Shown: positions 16,147-25,100 of the stretch, one piece after another | How the letters are laid out: every line of letters begins with the position of its first letter | Position numbering within the stretch: the first letter of the stretch is position 1 | Source: an uncultured Eubacterium sp. | Lineage (GTDB): Bacteria > Bacillota > Clostridia > Lachnospirales > Lachnospiraceae | NCBI GenBank assembly: GCA_910577295.1 | Contig: CAJTLS010000009.1 | Span: forward strand, 37,978-91,854 | Direction of reading: 5' to 3' | DNA: 53,877 bases | Made by a program: the position numbers and the translations under genes | Notes under the pieces: model-generated | What the model was told of the DNA's origin: nothing | Databases searched by the model: none | Seen by the model: the letters and a program-made list of their open reading frames with translations, nothing else

Positions 16147-17388
16147 CTACACAAGAAACGGCGGCACGCTCGCCCGAATAAAAATACCATCTTCACGGTA
16201 TTCTTCTTCCTCCAGTCTGCCGTGTTCCCGAATGCGGCTGATTTTCCCCGCCTCCTCATAAGAAAATACCCGCTCTATTTTCACGAAGCCCTCGTTAACA
16301 ATCTTGTCCAACGTCTGTAGCAGCTCTGTTATGCCAAGACCATATTTTGCCGATATGTGCACTACGGCGTCGCTCCTGTCATCGCGCAATCTCTGACAAT
16401 CGCTTTCCCGCAGACAATCCATCTTATTAAAAGCCGTTACTATTTTCTTGTTTTCCACACCAAGCTTATGAAGCGTGTCGTACACAACATCCCGCTGCAG
16501 ATCCAGTTTCGGATTCGAGGCGTCCGCCACATGCAAAATTATATCGGCATACTTTGCTTCTTCCAGTGTAGACTGAAAGGCGCGAATCAGCGGATGGGGC
16601 AGCTTGTTAATAAATCCCACCGTATCCGTAAAGAGAAACCGCTGCCCGTTCTCCATCGTAAGTATGCGCGTCGTGGGGTCTAATGTAGCAAAGAGCTTAT
16701 TTTCCTCTAACACCTGCGCTCCGGTAAGAACATTCAGAAGCGTTGATTTGCCGGCATTTGTGTAGCCGACAATCGCCACAACAGGGATTTGCTCCCGACT
16801 CCTTTGTTTACGCATCGTATCACGGTTTTGCACTACCTCTGCCAGACGGCGGTTCAGTACCGCTATCCGCTCCCGAATCAGCCGCCGGTCCATCTCCAGC
16901 TTTTTCTCCCCCGGCCCTCTCGTTCCAATACCGCCGCCGAGGCGCGACAGTGATTTCCCCAATCCGGCAAGGCGTGAAGAACGATAACGCAATTGCGCTA
17001 ATTCCACCTGCAATTTCCCTTCGCTTGTTTTGGCATGTTTAGCAAAAATATCCAATATCAAAACCGTACGGTCAATTACTTTTATCTGCAGCATTTCCTG
17101 AAGATTTGTAATTTGTGCCGGCGACAGCTCATCATCACAGACAATGGCGTCCGCCTGATTTTGTTCTGCCATCTCTTTTAAATCGGTAATCTTTCCCTTT
17201 CCGATATATGTGCCCGCATGAACCGACTCCCGCTTCTGTATAAGACTCCCAACAGCGACTGCTCCGGCGGTTTCCGCCAGTTCGTTAAGTTCATTCAGCG
17301 AATTTTCCACATCCGTACCGTCTTCCACGTCCACCGCCACGAGAATAACCCGTTCTTTCTCTTCTTCCGTTTTATATGTCACTGTCAT
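16147..17388 (-). CDS. hflX: ribosome-associated GTPase HflX
   Basis: HflX binds the ribosomal large subunit and splits stalled or hibernating ribosomes. The N-terminal HflX domain shows AGTYIGKGKITDL and VIDRTVLILDIFA; the linker has GIGTRGPGEKKLEMDRRLI. The G domain has GYTNAGKSTLLN (G1), TLDPTTR, FTDTVGFI (G3), FNKMD (G4) and a C-terminal region of about 40 residues. ATG 17388 lies at good distance from GAGGA; the ATG at 17394 is too close. The gene follows birA by about 10 nt and is probably the last gene of the trmR-U32-birA-hflX operon. Confidence 0.95.
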   Translation of the reverse strand: MTVTYKTEEEKERVILVAVDVEDGTDVENSLNELNELAETAGAVAVGSLIQKRESVHAGTYIGKGKITDLKEMAEQNQADAIVCDDELSPAQITNLQEMLQIKVIDRTVLILDIFAKHAKTSEGKLQVELAQLRYRSSRLAGLGKSLSRLGGGIGTRGPGEKKLEMDRRLIRERIAVLNRRLAEVVQNRDTMRKQRSREQIPVVAIVGYTNAGKSTLLNVLTGAQVLEENKLFATLDPTTRILTMENGQRFLFTDTVGFINKLPHPLIRAFQSTLEEAKYADIILHVADASNPKLDLQRDVVYDTLHKLGVENKKIVTAFNKMDCLRESDCQRLRDDRSDAVVHISAKYGLGITELLQTLDKIVNEGFVKIERVFSYEEAGKISRIREHGRLEEEEYREDGIFIRASVPPFLV

Positions 17389-17397
17389 TGTCATTCC

Positions 17398-18384
17398 TCA
17401 CTTTCCGTCACAAACCCGAAGACTAATCTCCCCGGTACGGAGCACCTGCTCCTCTCCATCATCCGTGCGTATCCGTAGACCTCCGTCGTCGTCAATCTCT
17501 ACGGCCGTTCCGTAAGCCCACTCATCACCAGAGGAAAAACGGACTCTTCTGCCGAGCACATTCGACCAGCGTCTATAGTCTTCCATATATGTTTTTTCAG
17601 ATAATCCCTCATAGAGGGAAAACAGCTCATTCATCACGGCTGCCGCAAGAGTATTGCGCGGCGTCGAATTCTCTTTAGTGCAGACCGCTCCGGCAACATC
17701 CCGAATGTCCGACGAAAATCCTTCCTTTGGTTCACGATAATTAATACCAATACCGACAACGACCGTATCAATTCGCCCGCTCTCAAAATCAGAGACCGCT
17801 TCAGTAAGGATACCGCATACTTTTTTGCCACCCAGATAGACGTCATTTACCCACTTAATCGACGGCTCTTCGCACAAAACCTTTCGTATCGCGCGGCAGA
17901 CGGCTACCGACGCCGCCGTCGTAATCAGTACGACATCTGTAGACTGCTCTGGTTTGGGACGAAACAAAAAACTCATATAAATGCCCGTTCCAGACGGAGA
18001 AGAAAAACTTCTCCCTCTTCTGCCCCGTCCCGCCGTCTGCTCTTCCGACAAAACAACAAGGCCCTCTTTGGCGCCGTCCAGCGCTCTCTTTTTTACATCG
18101 AGATTTGTCGAGGCCGTACTTTTGTATACGACGATTTCATTGTCCTGATAACATTCCCGCAAACAGGGCCTTATGCCCTCGGCCGACAATACATCGCTCT
18201 TTCCCATCAGCCGATATCCGCGGTTGTTTGCCGCCCCAATCTCATACCCCTCATCCTTGAGCGCTTTCACCGCTTTCCAAACGGCCGCTCTCGTCACGCC
18301 AAGTTTTCCGGCAATATCTTGCCCGGATAAATCGCAGTCCCGATTCGCTTCCAATAACATCAACACTTTCGTCTTTACACTCAT
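17398..18384 (-). CDS. birA: bifunctional biotin operon repressor / biotin-[acetyl-CoA-carboxylase] ligase
   Basis: The 328-residue protein joins biotin to carrier proteins through biotinyl-AMP and probably represses biotin genes. An N-terminal winged helix (residues about 5-60, GVTRAAVWKAVKALKDEGYE) precedes the ligase core with TAGRGRRGRSFSSPSGTGIY (biotinyl-AMP loop), SIKWVNDVYLGGKKVCGILT and VVGIGINY. The C-terminal SH3-like domain follows (WSNVLGRRVRF). GAGAGG precedes ATG 18384. The HTH marks the long, regulatory BirA form. Confidence 0.94.
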   Translation of the reverse strand: MSVKTKVLMLLEANRDCDLSGQDIAGKLGVTRAAVWKAVKALKDEGYEIGAANNRGYRLMGKSDVLSAEGIRPCLRECYQDNEIVVYKSTASTNLDVKKRALDGAKEGLVVLSEEQTAGRGRRGRSFSSPSGTGIYMSFLFRPKPEQSTDVVLITTAASVAVCRAIRKVLCEEPSIKWVNDVYLGGKKVCGILTEAVSDFESGRIDTVVVGIGINYREPKEGFSSDIRDVAGAVCTKENSTPRNTLAAAVMNELFSLYEGLSEKTYMEDYRRWSNVLGRRVRFSSGDEWAYGTAVEIDDDGGLRIRTDDGEEQVLRTGEISLRVCDGK

Positions 18385-18407
18385 AGTATCCTCTCATTTC
18401 GATGCCA

Positions 18408-19676
18408 TTATTCCTGTTTTCCTGTCTGTTTCTCCAACTGTTCCTCTATCTTTCCCATACGCATTATTTCACCGGGCTGCACCTCTGCGTCTACCCGCAT
18501 GTGAATGCGCTCTGCCGGGTGCGGACAATCTTTTACCTGTTTGCCATATTGGTTCACCATCTCCTGCACGGTCACGGACAGGTTTCTGCCATCCGTTTTC
18601 ATTATCTCTATCGTGTCGCCAACGCCGAATTTGTTCTTCTGCTCAAATATAATCTGCCCGTCTTTTGTCACTTCTTCCACTATGCCAAGATAGACGGAAC
18701 CTTGCGTGTACGTGTTCGAATCATAAATTTGTGACTCGTGCGTTGTCTTCCCAAAGAAAAAACCTGTCGTGAACTGTCGGTAAGTGCACTTCGCGATTTC
18801 TTCCTGATAAAATGGGAGTTTCGCCCGATAGCGTTCGGGGTCTTCCCAATAATCATCCAACGCCTGCCGGTATGCGCGTACAACAACCGCCACATAGAGC
18901 GCTGTTTTCATCCGCCCTTCAATCTTAAAACTATCAATCCCCGCCTCTGCCAGTTCAGGTATATGCTCTATCATACACAAATCTTTGGAATTAAAAATAT
19001 ATGTTCCTCTCTCGTTTTCCTCAATCGGCAAATATTCTCCTGGCCGTGTTTCCTCCACGATATGGTATTTCCAACGGCACGGATGTGTGCAGGCGCCGAG
19101 ATTGGCATCTCTTCCGGTAAAATAGTTGCTCAAAAGACAGCGCCCCGAATACGAGATACACATCGCCCCATGAACAAACGTCTCAATCTCCAATCCCTCC
19201 GCTATGTTGGCGCGAATATGTGCGATTTCCCGCAACGACAATTCGCGCGCCGTCACAACGCGCGTCGCTCCTGATTGATGCCAGAAATTGAACGTCATGT
19301 AGTTTACATTATTGGCCTGCGTGCTTATATGAATGTCAATCTCCGGACACACCTTTCGGGCAATCATAAATACTCCCGCATCGGAAATGATAAGGGCGTC
19401 CGGCGCCAGTTCTTTTAATTCCCAAAAATAGTCTTCCACACCTTGCAAATCCCTGTCATGAGCGGTAATGTTCGCAGTTACATAAACTTTCTTCCCTCTT
19501 TCATGGGCATAAGCAATTCCCTCCCGCATGTCTTCTTTGGAAAAGTTTTTTGCCTTGGCGCGCAGCCCATACATTTCTCCCCCGATATATACTGCGTCTG
19601 CGCCGTAACGTATCGCTGTCTTCAACACTTCAAGACTGCTTGCCGGCGCTAAAATTTCAGGTTTCTTCCGTTTCAT
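18408..19676 (-). CDS. peptidase U32 family tRNA-hydroxylation protein (TrhP-like)
   Basis: This protein of 422 residues starts PEILAPASSLEVLKTAIRYG and contains the U32 signature ETFVHGAMCISYSGRCLLSN followed by GRDANLGACTHPCRWKY, with four conserved Cys that hold a cofactor or cluster. It ends with a small barrel domain (EKNKFGVGDTIEIM). Despite the peptidase name, relatives (TrhP, YrrO) hydroxylate tRNA wobble uridine 34 using prephenate. The gene directly after the TrmR-like methyltransferase gene supports the mo5U34 pathway. ATG 19676 fits the GGAGGAG site; an ATG at 19688 lies before it. Confidence 0.9.
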   Translation of the reverse strand: MKRKKPEILAPASSLEVLKTAIRYGADAVYIGGEMYGLRAKAKNFSKEDMREGIAYAHERGKKVYVTANITAHDRDLQGVEDYFWELKELAPDALIISDAGVFMIARKVCPEIDIHISTQANNVNYMTFNFWHQSGATRVVTARELSLREIAHIRANIAEGLEIETFVHGAMCISYSGRCLLSNYFTGRDANLGACTHPCRWKYHIVEETRPGEYLPIEENERGTYIFNSKDLCMIEHIPELAEAGIDSFKIEGRMKTALYVAVVVRAYRQALDDYWEDPERYRAKLPFYQEEIAKCTYRQFTTGFFFGKTTHESQIYDSNTYTQGSVYLGIVEEVTKDGQIIFEQKNKFGVGDTIEIMKTDGRNLSVTVQEMVNQYGKQVKDCPHPAERIHMRVDAEVQPGEIMRMGKIEEQLEKQTGKQE

Positions 19677-19700
19677 TTTCTCCTCCATTTCCGTATGCGC

Positions 19701-20348
19701 TCACTGCCGGTAACTAATTGTCATCCCATCGCCAACAGCAAGGCAAATCGTTTCCAGTTCTTTCCTCTCCGTCAGCGCCTGCAAATACTGCCGCATACGC
19801 CCGTGAATCGTGCGGTCTCTCCTTGTAACCGCATAGCGCGATTCGAGCACATCCCCCTCGTGAAGAATGTTATCGGATACCAACGTTCCCCCCTGCGCCA
19901 GCAGACGACAGACAAAGGGCAGAAAATTCAGGTATTGTCCCTTCGCGGCGTCCATAAAAATAAAATCATATTGCTCTCCCGCCTCCGCCAAACGCTGCAG
20001 GATATCGGATGCGTCTCCCTTCAACAGCGTAATCTGCCCCTCTTTATCGTAACGGGCTATATTTTTCCTCGCTTCTGTCAGACGCATTTCTACTTTCTCA
20101 ATCGTTGTAATCGATGAAGTTTCCGGCAAACATGATTTCATAAAAAGCGCCGAGTATCCGATTGCCGTTCCTATTTCTAAGACACGGGCTGGTTTTCCCG
20201 TGCGAAGCAGATAGCGCAGCAAATCGCGCGTACCGCGCCGGATAATCGGCACATCTGCGGCGAGCGCCTGCCTTTCCAAATCCGCGACATAAGGGGCGGA
20301 CTGCCGACGATATTTTTCCAAAAAAACTTCCATGCGCTCCTGCTCCAT
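19701..20348 (-). CDS. SAM-dependent O-methyltransferase, TrmR-like
   Basis: This class I methyltransferase of 215 residues has VLEIGTAIGYSALFMKSCLP (SAM motif I), ITTIEKVEMR, FIFMDAAKGQY (motif with catalytic Asp) and GGTLVSDNILHEGDV, as in the catechol O-methyltransferase/TrmR group. B. subtilis TrmR methylates 5-hydroxyuridine 34 to 5-methoxyuridine in tRNA. The following U32 gene makes the hydroxylated substrate, which makes this assignment more likely than a small-molecule methyltransferase. ATG 20348 is chosen because GGAGG lies 6 nt upstream; the ATG at 20354 abuts it. Confidence 0.82.
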   Translation of the reverse strand: MEQERMEVFLEKYRRQSAPYVADLERQALAADVPIIRRGTRDLLRYLLRTGKPARVLEIGTAIGYSALFMKSCLPETSSITTIEKVEMRLTEARKNIARYDKEGQITLLKGDASDILQRLAEAGEQYDFIFMDAAKGQYLNFLPFVCRLLAQGGTLVSDNILHEGDVLESRYAVTRRDRTIHGRMRQYLQALTERKELETICLAVGDGMTISYRQ

Positions 20349-20373
20349 GCTCATCCTCCATTCTGTCTTATAA

Positions 20374-20400
20374 AAAGCCCGCTTCTTTCCGGCGGGCTTT
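20374..20400 (-). terminator. intrinsic terminator of the RNase J operon
   Basis: AAAGCCCGC (20374-20382) pairs perfectly with GCGGGCTTT (20392-20400). On the minus strand TTTTTA follows the stem. A T-rich tract on the plus side would also allow it to act the other way. Confidence 0.88.
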
Positions 20401-20405
20401 CTTTT

Positions 20406-20783
20406 TCATTCTAATGTATCTGTTTTCTTTCGGTATATGGCATGACGAATATCGTCATACGTCATACTGCTGTTCAGCGTATAGGCACCCGGCTGCAGGC
20501 GTACGCTGTCATTCTTTTCCAATTGCATGCGCAGATAAAAGGAAAAGCGGTCTCCAATTAAATCTTTGCGCGCCAGATCCTTTGCCACCTCATATTCCGT
20601 TTCGTTCTCACCAATGTAAAACTTCACTTCTCTTCCCGGCGGCAAATCGCGCGACGTATCGCCGACCGTCCGATAAGCCAACCGATAACCGACATGGCAC
20701 AATTCCATCCCGCCAAAAACAACTATGCCAATCAATAAAATATTCAATAATACAATCAGCATCGTTCGCACCGCTTTCAGCAT
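20406..20783 (-). CDS. truncated MltG/YceG-like membrane protein (LysM-like part only)
   Basis: This 125-residue protein has one TM segment (residues 7-28, TMLIVLLNILLIGIVVFGGM), then a domain like the N-terminal LysM-like part of endolytic transglycosylase MltG: VKFYIGENETEYEVAKDLAR, FYLRMQLEKND, LQPGAYTLNSSMTYDDI. MltG enzymes have about 330 residues or more and carry the catalytic Glu in a YceG domain, which is absent here, so this is not a lytic enzyme by itself. Its RBS overlaps the RNase J end. No frame with the missing domain is seen downstream, and a terminator follows immediately, so the short form seems genuine. Confidence 0.72.
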   Translation of the reverse strand: MLKAVRTMLIVLLNILLIGIVVFGGMELCHVGYRLAYRTVGDTSRDLPPGREVKFYIGENETEYEVAKDLARKDLIGDRFSFYLRMQLEKNDSVRLQPGAYTLNSSMTYDDIRHAIYRKKTDTLE

Positions 20784-20786
20784 GAA

Positions 20787-22460
20787 CTATACCTCCATAA
20801 TAATCGGTAATATCATCGGGTTCCGCTTTGTCTTTTTCCAAAGGAAATCATTCAGCGTATCTTTGATTTCTGATTTTATATGCCCCCAATCAGTAATCCC
20901 TCTGTCATAAAGGCGGTCAAGAGCAATATTCACCACTTCTCGACACTCATCCATCAGATTCTCCGATTCTCTCACATAGACAAAACCGCGGGATACAATA
21001 TCCGGCCCCGACAGGATTGTATTGGAGCCACGTTCCAAAGTAAGAACGACAACTAACAAGCCGTTCTCCGACAAATGCTGCCTGTCGCGCAAAACAATGT
21101 TTCCGACATCACCGACGCCCAGTCCGTCTACCATGATACCCTGTGCTATCGTCTTTCCTACTATGCGGGCGCTGTCTTCCCGAAGCTCCAGAATGTCTCC
21201 GGAACGGAGTATTTTTACATTGTCCTTTGGCACACCCATCTTCTGCGCCAGCTCACTCTGACCTAAGAGATGGCGGTACTCACCGTGAACCGGAATGGCG
21301 AATCGAGGCTTCACAAGAGAATAAATCAGTTTTATCTCTTCCTCACAGGCATGTCCAGATACATGCGTATCCTGAATAATAACCTTAGCTCCTTTTTGGG
21401 ATAACTCGTTGATTACTTTCGATACCGACTTCTCATTGCCCGGAATCGGACGGGAACTAAAGATAACAACATCGCCTGGCATAATGGCGATTTTGCGGTG
21501 AATGCTCGCTGCAATGCGGGACAACGCAGCCATCGCTTCTCCCTGACTTCCGGTTGTTATCAAAACCAACTGCTCATCGGAATAATTTTTCATCTCTTCC
21601 AGACTAATTATCATATTTTCCGGCACCTGAATATAGCCGAGTTCTACTGCCGTATTGACAATATTAACCATGCTCCGCCCCTCTATGACGACTTTTCTGT
21701 TCTGCTTCTGTGCAGAATTAATAATCTGCTGTACGCGGTCGACATTGGAGGCAAAGGTAGCGACAATAATCCGGTTTTTTGCATTTTCTTCAAATATCGT
21801 GTCAAACGTTGTTCCAACTGTTCTCTCCGACTCGGTAAATCCCGATTTTAGAACATTGGTACTGTCACACATCAACGCCAGCACGCCCTTTTTGCCCAGC
21901 TCGCCAAAACGGGCCAAATCAATCGTGTCTCCGTATACTGGCGTATAGTCCACCTTGAAATCGCCCGTGTGAACGATAACACCAGCCGGCGTATAAATCG
22001 CAAGCGCTGCGGAATCGGCAATACTGTGATTCGTACAGATAAATTCAATACGAAAATCTCCTAAATTAATATACTGGCCGTACGAAATCACCTTTCTTTT
22101 TACATTGTTAATCAGATTATGCTCTTTTAATTTATTTTCAATAATCGCCATCGTCAGCTTCGTGGCATAAATCGGAACATTCAATTCTTTCAACACATAC
22201 GGCAGGGAACCGATATGGTCTTCGTGCCCGTGGGTAATGACAAATCCCTTCACTTTTTCCCGATTGTCTTTCAGATATGTGATATCGGGAATTACCAAAT
22301 CCACACCCAGCATATCATCTTCCGGAAATGCCAGTCCACAATCTACTACAATAATACTCTTTTCGGTTTCAAACGCAGTAATATTCATACCAATCTGCTC
22401 TAATCCACCTAAAGGAACTACTTTTACATACTCGTTCCCTGATTTCTCTTTCTTTTTCAA
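20787..22460 (-). CDS. rnj: ribonuclease J
   Basis: This metallo-beta-lactamase/beta-CASP nuclease of 557 residues combines 5'-3' exonuclease and endonuclease activity in mRNA decay and rRNA maturation. Motifs are VVPLGGLEQIGMN, ITHGHEDHIGSLPYV (zinc ligands), TGDFKVD, LMCDSTNV, the beta-CASP stretch VIFSSRPIPGNE and QDTHVSGHACEEE, and the C-terminal domain with DRGITDWGHIK. The start is most likely TTG 22460 (MKKKEKSGNEY) with GAGAGG 8 nt upstream; the GTG at 22469 overlaps this site. It lies in an operon with ireB, ruvX and DUF1292 upstream. Confidence 0.95.
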   Translation of the reverse strand: MKKKEKSGNEYVKVVPLGGLEQIGMNITAFETEKSIIVVDCGLAFPEDDMLGVDLVIPDITYLKDNREKVKGFVITHGHEDHIGSLPYVLKELNVPIYATKLTMAIIENKLKEHNLINNVKRKVISYGQYINLGDFRIEFICTNHSIADSAALAIYTPAGVIVHTGDFKVDYTPVYGDTIDLARFGELGKKGVLALMCDSTNVLKSGFTESERTVGTTFDTIFEENAKNRIIVATFASNVDRVQQIINSAQKQNRKVVIEGRSMVNIVNTAVELGYIQVPENMIISLEEMKNYSDEQLVLITTGSQGEAMAALSRIAASIHRKIAIMPGDVVIFSSRPIPGNEKSVSKVINELSQKGAKVIIQDTHVSGHACEEEIKLIYSLVKPRFAIPVHGEYRHLLGQSELAQKMGVPKDNVKILRSGDILELREDSARIVGKTIAQGIMVDGLGVGDVGNIVLRDRQHLSENGLLVVVLTLERGSNTILSGPDIVSRGFVYVRESENLMDECREVVNIALDRLYDRGITDWGHIKSEIKDTLNDFLWKKTKRNPMILPIIMEV

Positions 22461-22473
22461 AAAATACACCTCT

Positions 22474-22740
22474 CTATTCTGGTTTTAATTCTATGTCCTC
22501 TAATAATTCCTCAAAATATTTAGAGATAATCGCCAATTCCTTTTCTTCCTCCACAACTTCGTACATCACCATGTCGCCCTCTTCCATTTCCCTGAGAATA
22601 AGCGCTTCTGCCTCTTCCTCTTCTATCGAATCGCTCACAAGCAGATACGAATTTCCGGCAATATCTGCTTTTTCCAACACAAAAAAAGCCACCTCGCTGC
22701 CATCGTCAGCCGTAAGCATAATCTGACCATTTTCTGACAT
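22474..22740 (-). CDS. DUF1292 family protein (YrzB-like)
   Basis: This acidic protein of 88 residues begins ENGQIMLTADDGSEVAFFVL and continues SYLLVSDS and EEEAEALILREME, the pattern of DUF1292. Function is unknown. In many Firmicutes it follows ireB (yrzL) and ruvX (yrrK), exactly as here. GGAGG lies 6 nt before ATG 22740. It is cytoplasmic, with no TM and a highly acidic C-terminal half. Confidence 0.88.
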   Translation of the reverse strand: MSENGQIMLTADDGSEVAFFVLEKADIAGNSYLLVSDSIEEEEAEALILREMEEGDMVMYEVVEEEKELAIISKYFEELLEDIELKPE

Positions 22741-22750
22741 TTAATTCCTC

Positions 22751-23173
22751 CTAATCACGTATAAAATCCAAATACCCCTGCAAGATTACGGAGGCCGCCA
22801 GTTTATCCACGTACGCTTTCCGCCGGTCTGCCCGTACTCCGCTTTCTTTTAACACGTCCATCGCGGCTGCAGTACTCAGGCGTTCGTCCCACAACACAAC
22901 TTCCAAGCCCGTGCGAGCTGCTAATTTGTCCATAAATTCTTTCGTACGCTCTACCCGTTCACCCTCCGAATTATTCATATTCTTAGGATATCCGAGTACA
23001 ATACGTCCTACATCGTTTTCCTCTGCCAACACTTGAATGCGGGCGAGAGTCTGCCGTAACTTATTTTCACTTTTTCTTTTTATTACTTCGACGGGCTGCG
23101 CAGTAAGCAGCATGGCGTCACTGATAGCCACACCTACTGTTACAGAACCGTAGTCAAGTCCCATAATTTTCAA
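22751..23173 (-). CDS. ruvX: RuvX/YqgF-family nuclease (pre-16S rRNA processing)
   Basis: The protein of 140 residues has an RNase H-like fold with IMGLDYGSVTVGVAISD (first catalytic Asp), GRIVLGYPKNMNNSEGER and VVLWDERLST (second acidic site), and DKLAASVILQGYLD at the end. It was named a Holliday-junction resolvase, but the family matures the 16S rRNA 5' end. The start is proposed as TTG 23173 (MKIMGLDYGS), which matches family N-termini and has GGAG 7 nt before it; the ATG at 23185 overlaps that RBS. Confidence 0.92.
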   Translation of the reverse strand: MKIMGLDYGSVTVGVAISDAMLLTAQPVEVIKRKSENKLRQTLARIQVLAEENDVGRIVLGYPKNMNNSEGERVERTKEFMDKLAARTGLEVVLWDERLSTAAAMDVLKESGVRADRRKAYVDKLAASVILQGYLDFIRD

Positions 23174-23244
23174 TCTATGCTCCATTCAAACTGTCAACAA
23201 ACAAACGTGGGTTCACTTATATAAAAGAGTAACAACCTAATGTT

Positions 23245-23508
23245 TTATTTTTTTAAATTATTTTCAATATAATCTTCTAAAAATACTTCGATAATTTCAT
23301 CTCGTTCCGCACGCATAATCAAACTGCGCGCTCCCTTATGGCTCGTTATATAGGTCGGGTCCCCCGACATTAAATAACCGACTATCTGATTAATCGGATT
23401 GTATCCCTTTTCCGTTAAAGCTCCGTAAACAGATGCAATAATATCCCGAACATCTAATTCCTTATCAAGTTCGACTTTAAAATATTGTGTATTGTTAAAT
23501 TCCTGCAT
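23245..23508 (-). CDS. ireB: IreB family regulatory phosphoprotein
   Basis: The 87-residue protein matches IreB (former DUF965, YrzL): FKVELDKELDVRDIIASVYG, EKGYNPINQIVGYLMSGDPT and YITSHKGARSLIMRAERDEI are characteristic. In Enterococcus it is phosphorylated by the PASTA kinase IreK and dampens cephalosporin resistance. Phosphorylatable Thr residues are present near the N-terminus (NNTQYF). It is the first gene of the ruvX-DUF1292-rnj group and has a promoter directly upstream. Confidence 0.93.
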   Translation of the reverse strand: MQEFNNTQYFKVELDKELDVRDIIASVYGALTEKGYNPINQIVGYLMSGDPTYITSHKGARSLIMRAERDEIIEVFLEDYIENNLKK

Positions 23509-23548
23509 TCTGTCACGCCCTTTCTATTATCACAAACTAATCATCAAC

Positions 23549-23577
23549 ATTGTAATATATCCCAAACTAATTCGCAA
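23549..23577 (-). promoter_or_regulatory. sigma-A promoter of ireB operon
   Basis: On the minus strand TTGCGA (23572-23577) and TACAAT (23549-23554) are 17 nt apart. The ATG follows about 40 nt downstream. Two AAACTAAT direct repeats in plus-strand reading flank the -10 region, a possible regulator site. Confidence 0.65.
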
Positions 23578-23614
23578 GGGGTAATTGTAACTTTTTTCAC
23601 TTTGAAAATAATTG

Positions 23615-24943
23615 TCAGAAAAAAATATGCTGCACTCTCACTTCATGTATCTCATTTTCCCGATATCCGCTCTCCTCCGCCTCTGCGAGCGGCACTCCTA
23701 TCTTCACATAGCGTTCATTATGTCCCATTAAATAGCAGACGCCATCCTGCTCCTCCATATCTTCAAATAATACTTTCTCTATTTGCCCCTGAAACAGATT
23801 TCCATAATTGCGGCGGTAACAAGCCGTATCTGCTATGAGGCAATCCACTCTTCTCTTCTTTTCTTCCGGGCGTACCTGCGCCGGCATATCCGCCGCTTTC
23901 GTACCGGCCCGCGGGGAGTACGGAAATACATGAATATCCGAGAGCTGAAGCGCTTTCAAATACTCTCGCGTCTTGTCAAATTCCTCTTCCGTCTCCCCCG
24001 GAAAGCCGACAATGACATCTGTTGTAATCGCCGGACAGGAAAAATACTGTCGAAGAAGTTTGACCTTTTCTCGATATTCATCGGATGTATAACGCCGATT
24101 CATCCTCTGTAACACACTATCACAACCACTTTGCAGAGATAAGTGGAAATGCGGACATAATTGTTCTATTTTTACGAGTTCCTGCAGAAACATTTCTGAA
24201 ATAATACGGGGTTCCAAAGACCCTAAACGAATCCTCTCAATTCCATCTACCTGTGCCACCCTGCGAATCAGTTCCAATAACGGCTCACCTTTCGCCTTTA
24301 CAAAATCTGCCGTTCCCATCCGCTCTACTCCATAAGAGGACAGATGGATTCCAGTCAGTACAACTTCACGACAGCTTTTCTTTGCCAGCAGCTCCACTTC
24401 TGCAACAACCTGCTCTTCCGGCATACTGCGGAGTTTCCCCCGTCCTCTCACATATGGAATCAGACAGTATGTGCAAAATTGGTTACATCCGTCTTGTACT
24501 TTAATATAAGCTCTCGTCCGCTCGTGACGGACATCACGACTGCCGGCTGCTGTCAACAGGTTCTTTCGCTCAAGAGAAAACTGCTCAATCATCCGCTCGG
24601 CTAGATTCTCTTTGTCACCATTCGTAAAATAGGCGTCAACCGCACTATCCGTCTTCAGCCTTTCGCTGTCGCTTTCCACATAACAGCCTACCGCCGCCAC
24701 AAGGCTTTGTGGATTTTTTTTCTTCGCACGGTGTAACATCTGTCTGGATTTGCGGTCTGCTATATTCGTAACGGTGCAAGTATTGACGATATATATATCT
24801 GCGGAATCGGAAAAATCCACAATTTCAAAACCAGCTTTCTGAAACTGCTCCATCATTTTTTCCGTCTCATAAAAGTTTACCTTGCAGCCCAATGTGAGAA
24901 AGGCCACCCGTCTTCTCTCCAGCAAATTTTCTCCTTTTGTCAT
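23615..24943 (-). CDS. mtaB: tRNA t6A37 methylthiotransferase MtaB
   Basis: This radical-SAM enzyme of 442 residues makes ms2t6A37 in tRNAs that read ANN codons. The N-terminal MTTase domain has FLTLGCKVNFYETEKM and IVNTCTVTNIADRKSRQML with the first cluster's cysteines. The radical-SAM core has IKVQDGCNQFCTYCLIPYVR (CxxxCxxC), HLSLQSGCDSVLQRMNR and TTDVIVGFPGETEEEFD. A TRAM-like C-terminus follows. The KVNFYET variant and overall pattern place it in MtaB rather than MiaB. ATG 24943 has GGAG 6-7 nt upstream; the frame extends to 24973 without an RBS. Confidence 0.92.
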   Translation of the reverse strand: MTKGENLLERRRVAFLTLGCKVNFYETEKMMEQFQKAGFEIVDFSDSADIYIVNTCTVTNIADRKSRQMLHRAKKKNPQSLVAAVGCYVESDSERLKTDSAVDAYFTNGDKENLAERMIEQFSLERKNLLTAAGSRDVRHERTRAYIKVQDGCNQFCTYCLIPYVRGRGKLRSMPEEQVVAEVELLAKKSCREVVLTGIHLSSYGVERMGTADFVKAKGEPLLELIRRVAQVDGIERIRLGSLEPRIISEMFLQELVKIEQLCPHFHLSLQSGCDSVLQRMNRRYTSDEYREKVKLLRQYFSCPAITTDVIVGFPGETEEEFDKTREYLKALQLSDIHVFPYSPRAGTKAADMPAQVRPEEKKRRVDCLIADTACYRRNYGNLFQGQIEKVLFEDMEEQDGVCYLMGHNERYVKIGVPLAEAEESGYRENEIHEVRVQHIFF

Positions 24944-25016
24944 TTTTCTCTCCATTCCGTTAGCAGTTTGCACAAAAAACGCATTATTTTTTCAATCACC
25001 TCGTCAATTTTGGATA

Positions 25017-25048
25017 TTGACATAATCTTTGCTTCATACTAGTATAAT
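25017..25048 (+). promoter_or_regulatory. candidate promoter of the HPr-like gene
   Basis: A perfect TATAAT lies at 25043-25048 and TTGACA at 25017-25022, but the spacer is 20 nt, longer than ideal. The gene start is 53 nt further. Confidence 0.5.
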
Positions 25049-25100
25049 ACATGAAGAAAGAGAAAACTATCTTTCAATACAAAAAAAGGAGGTATTGATT

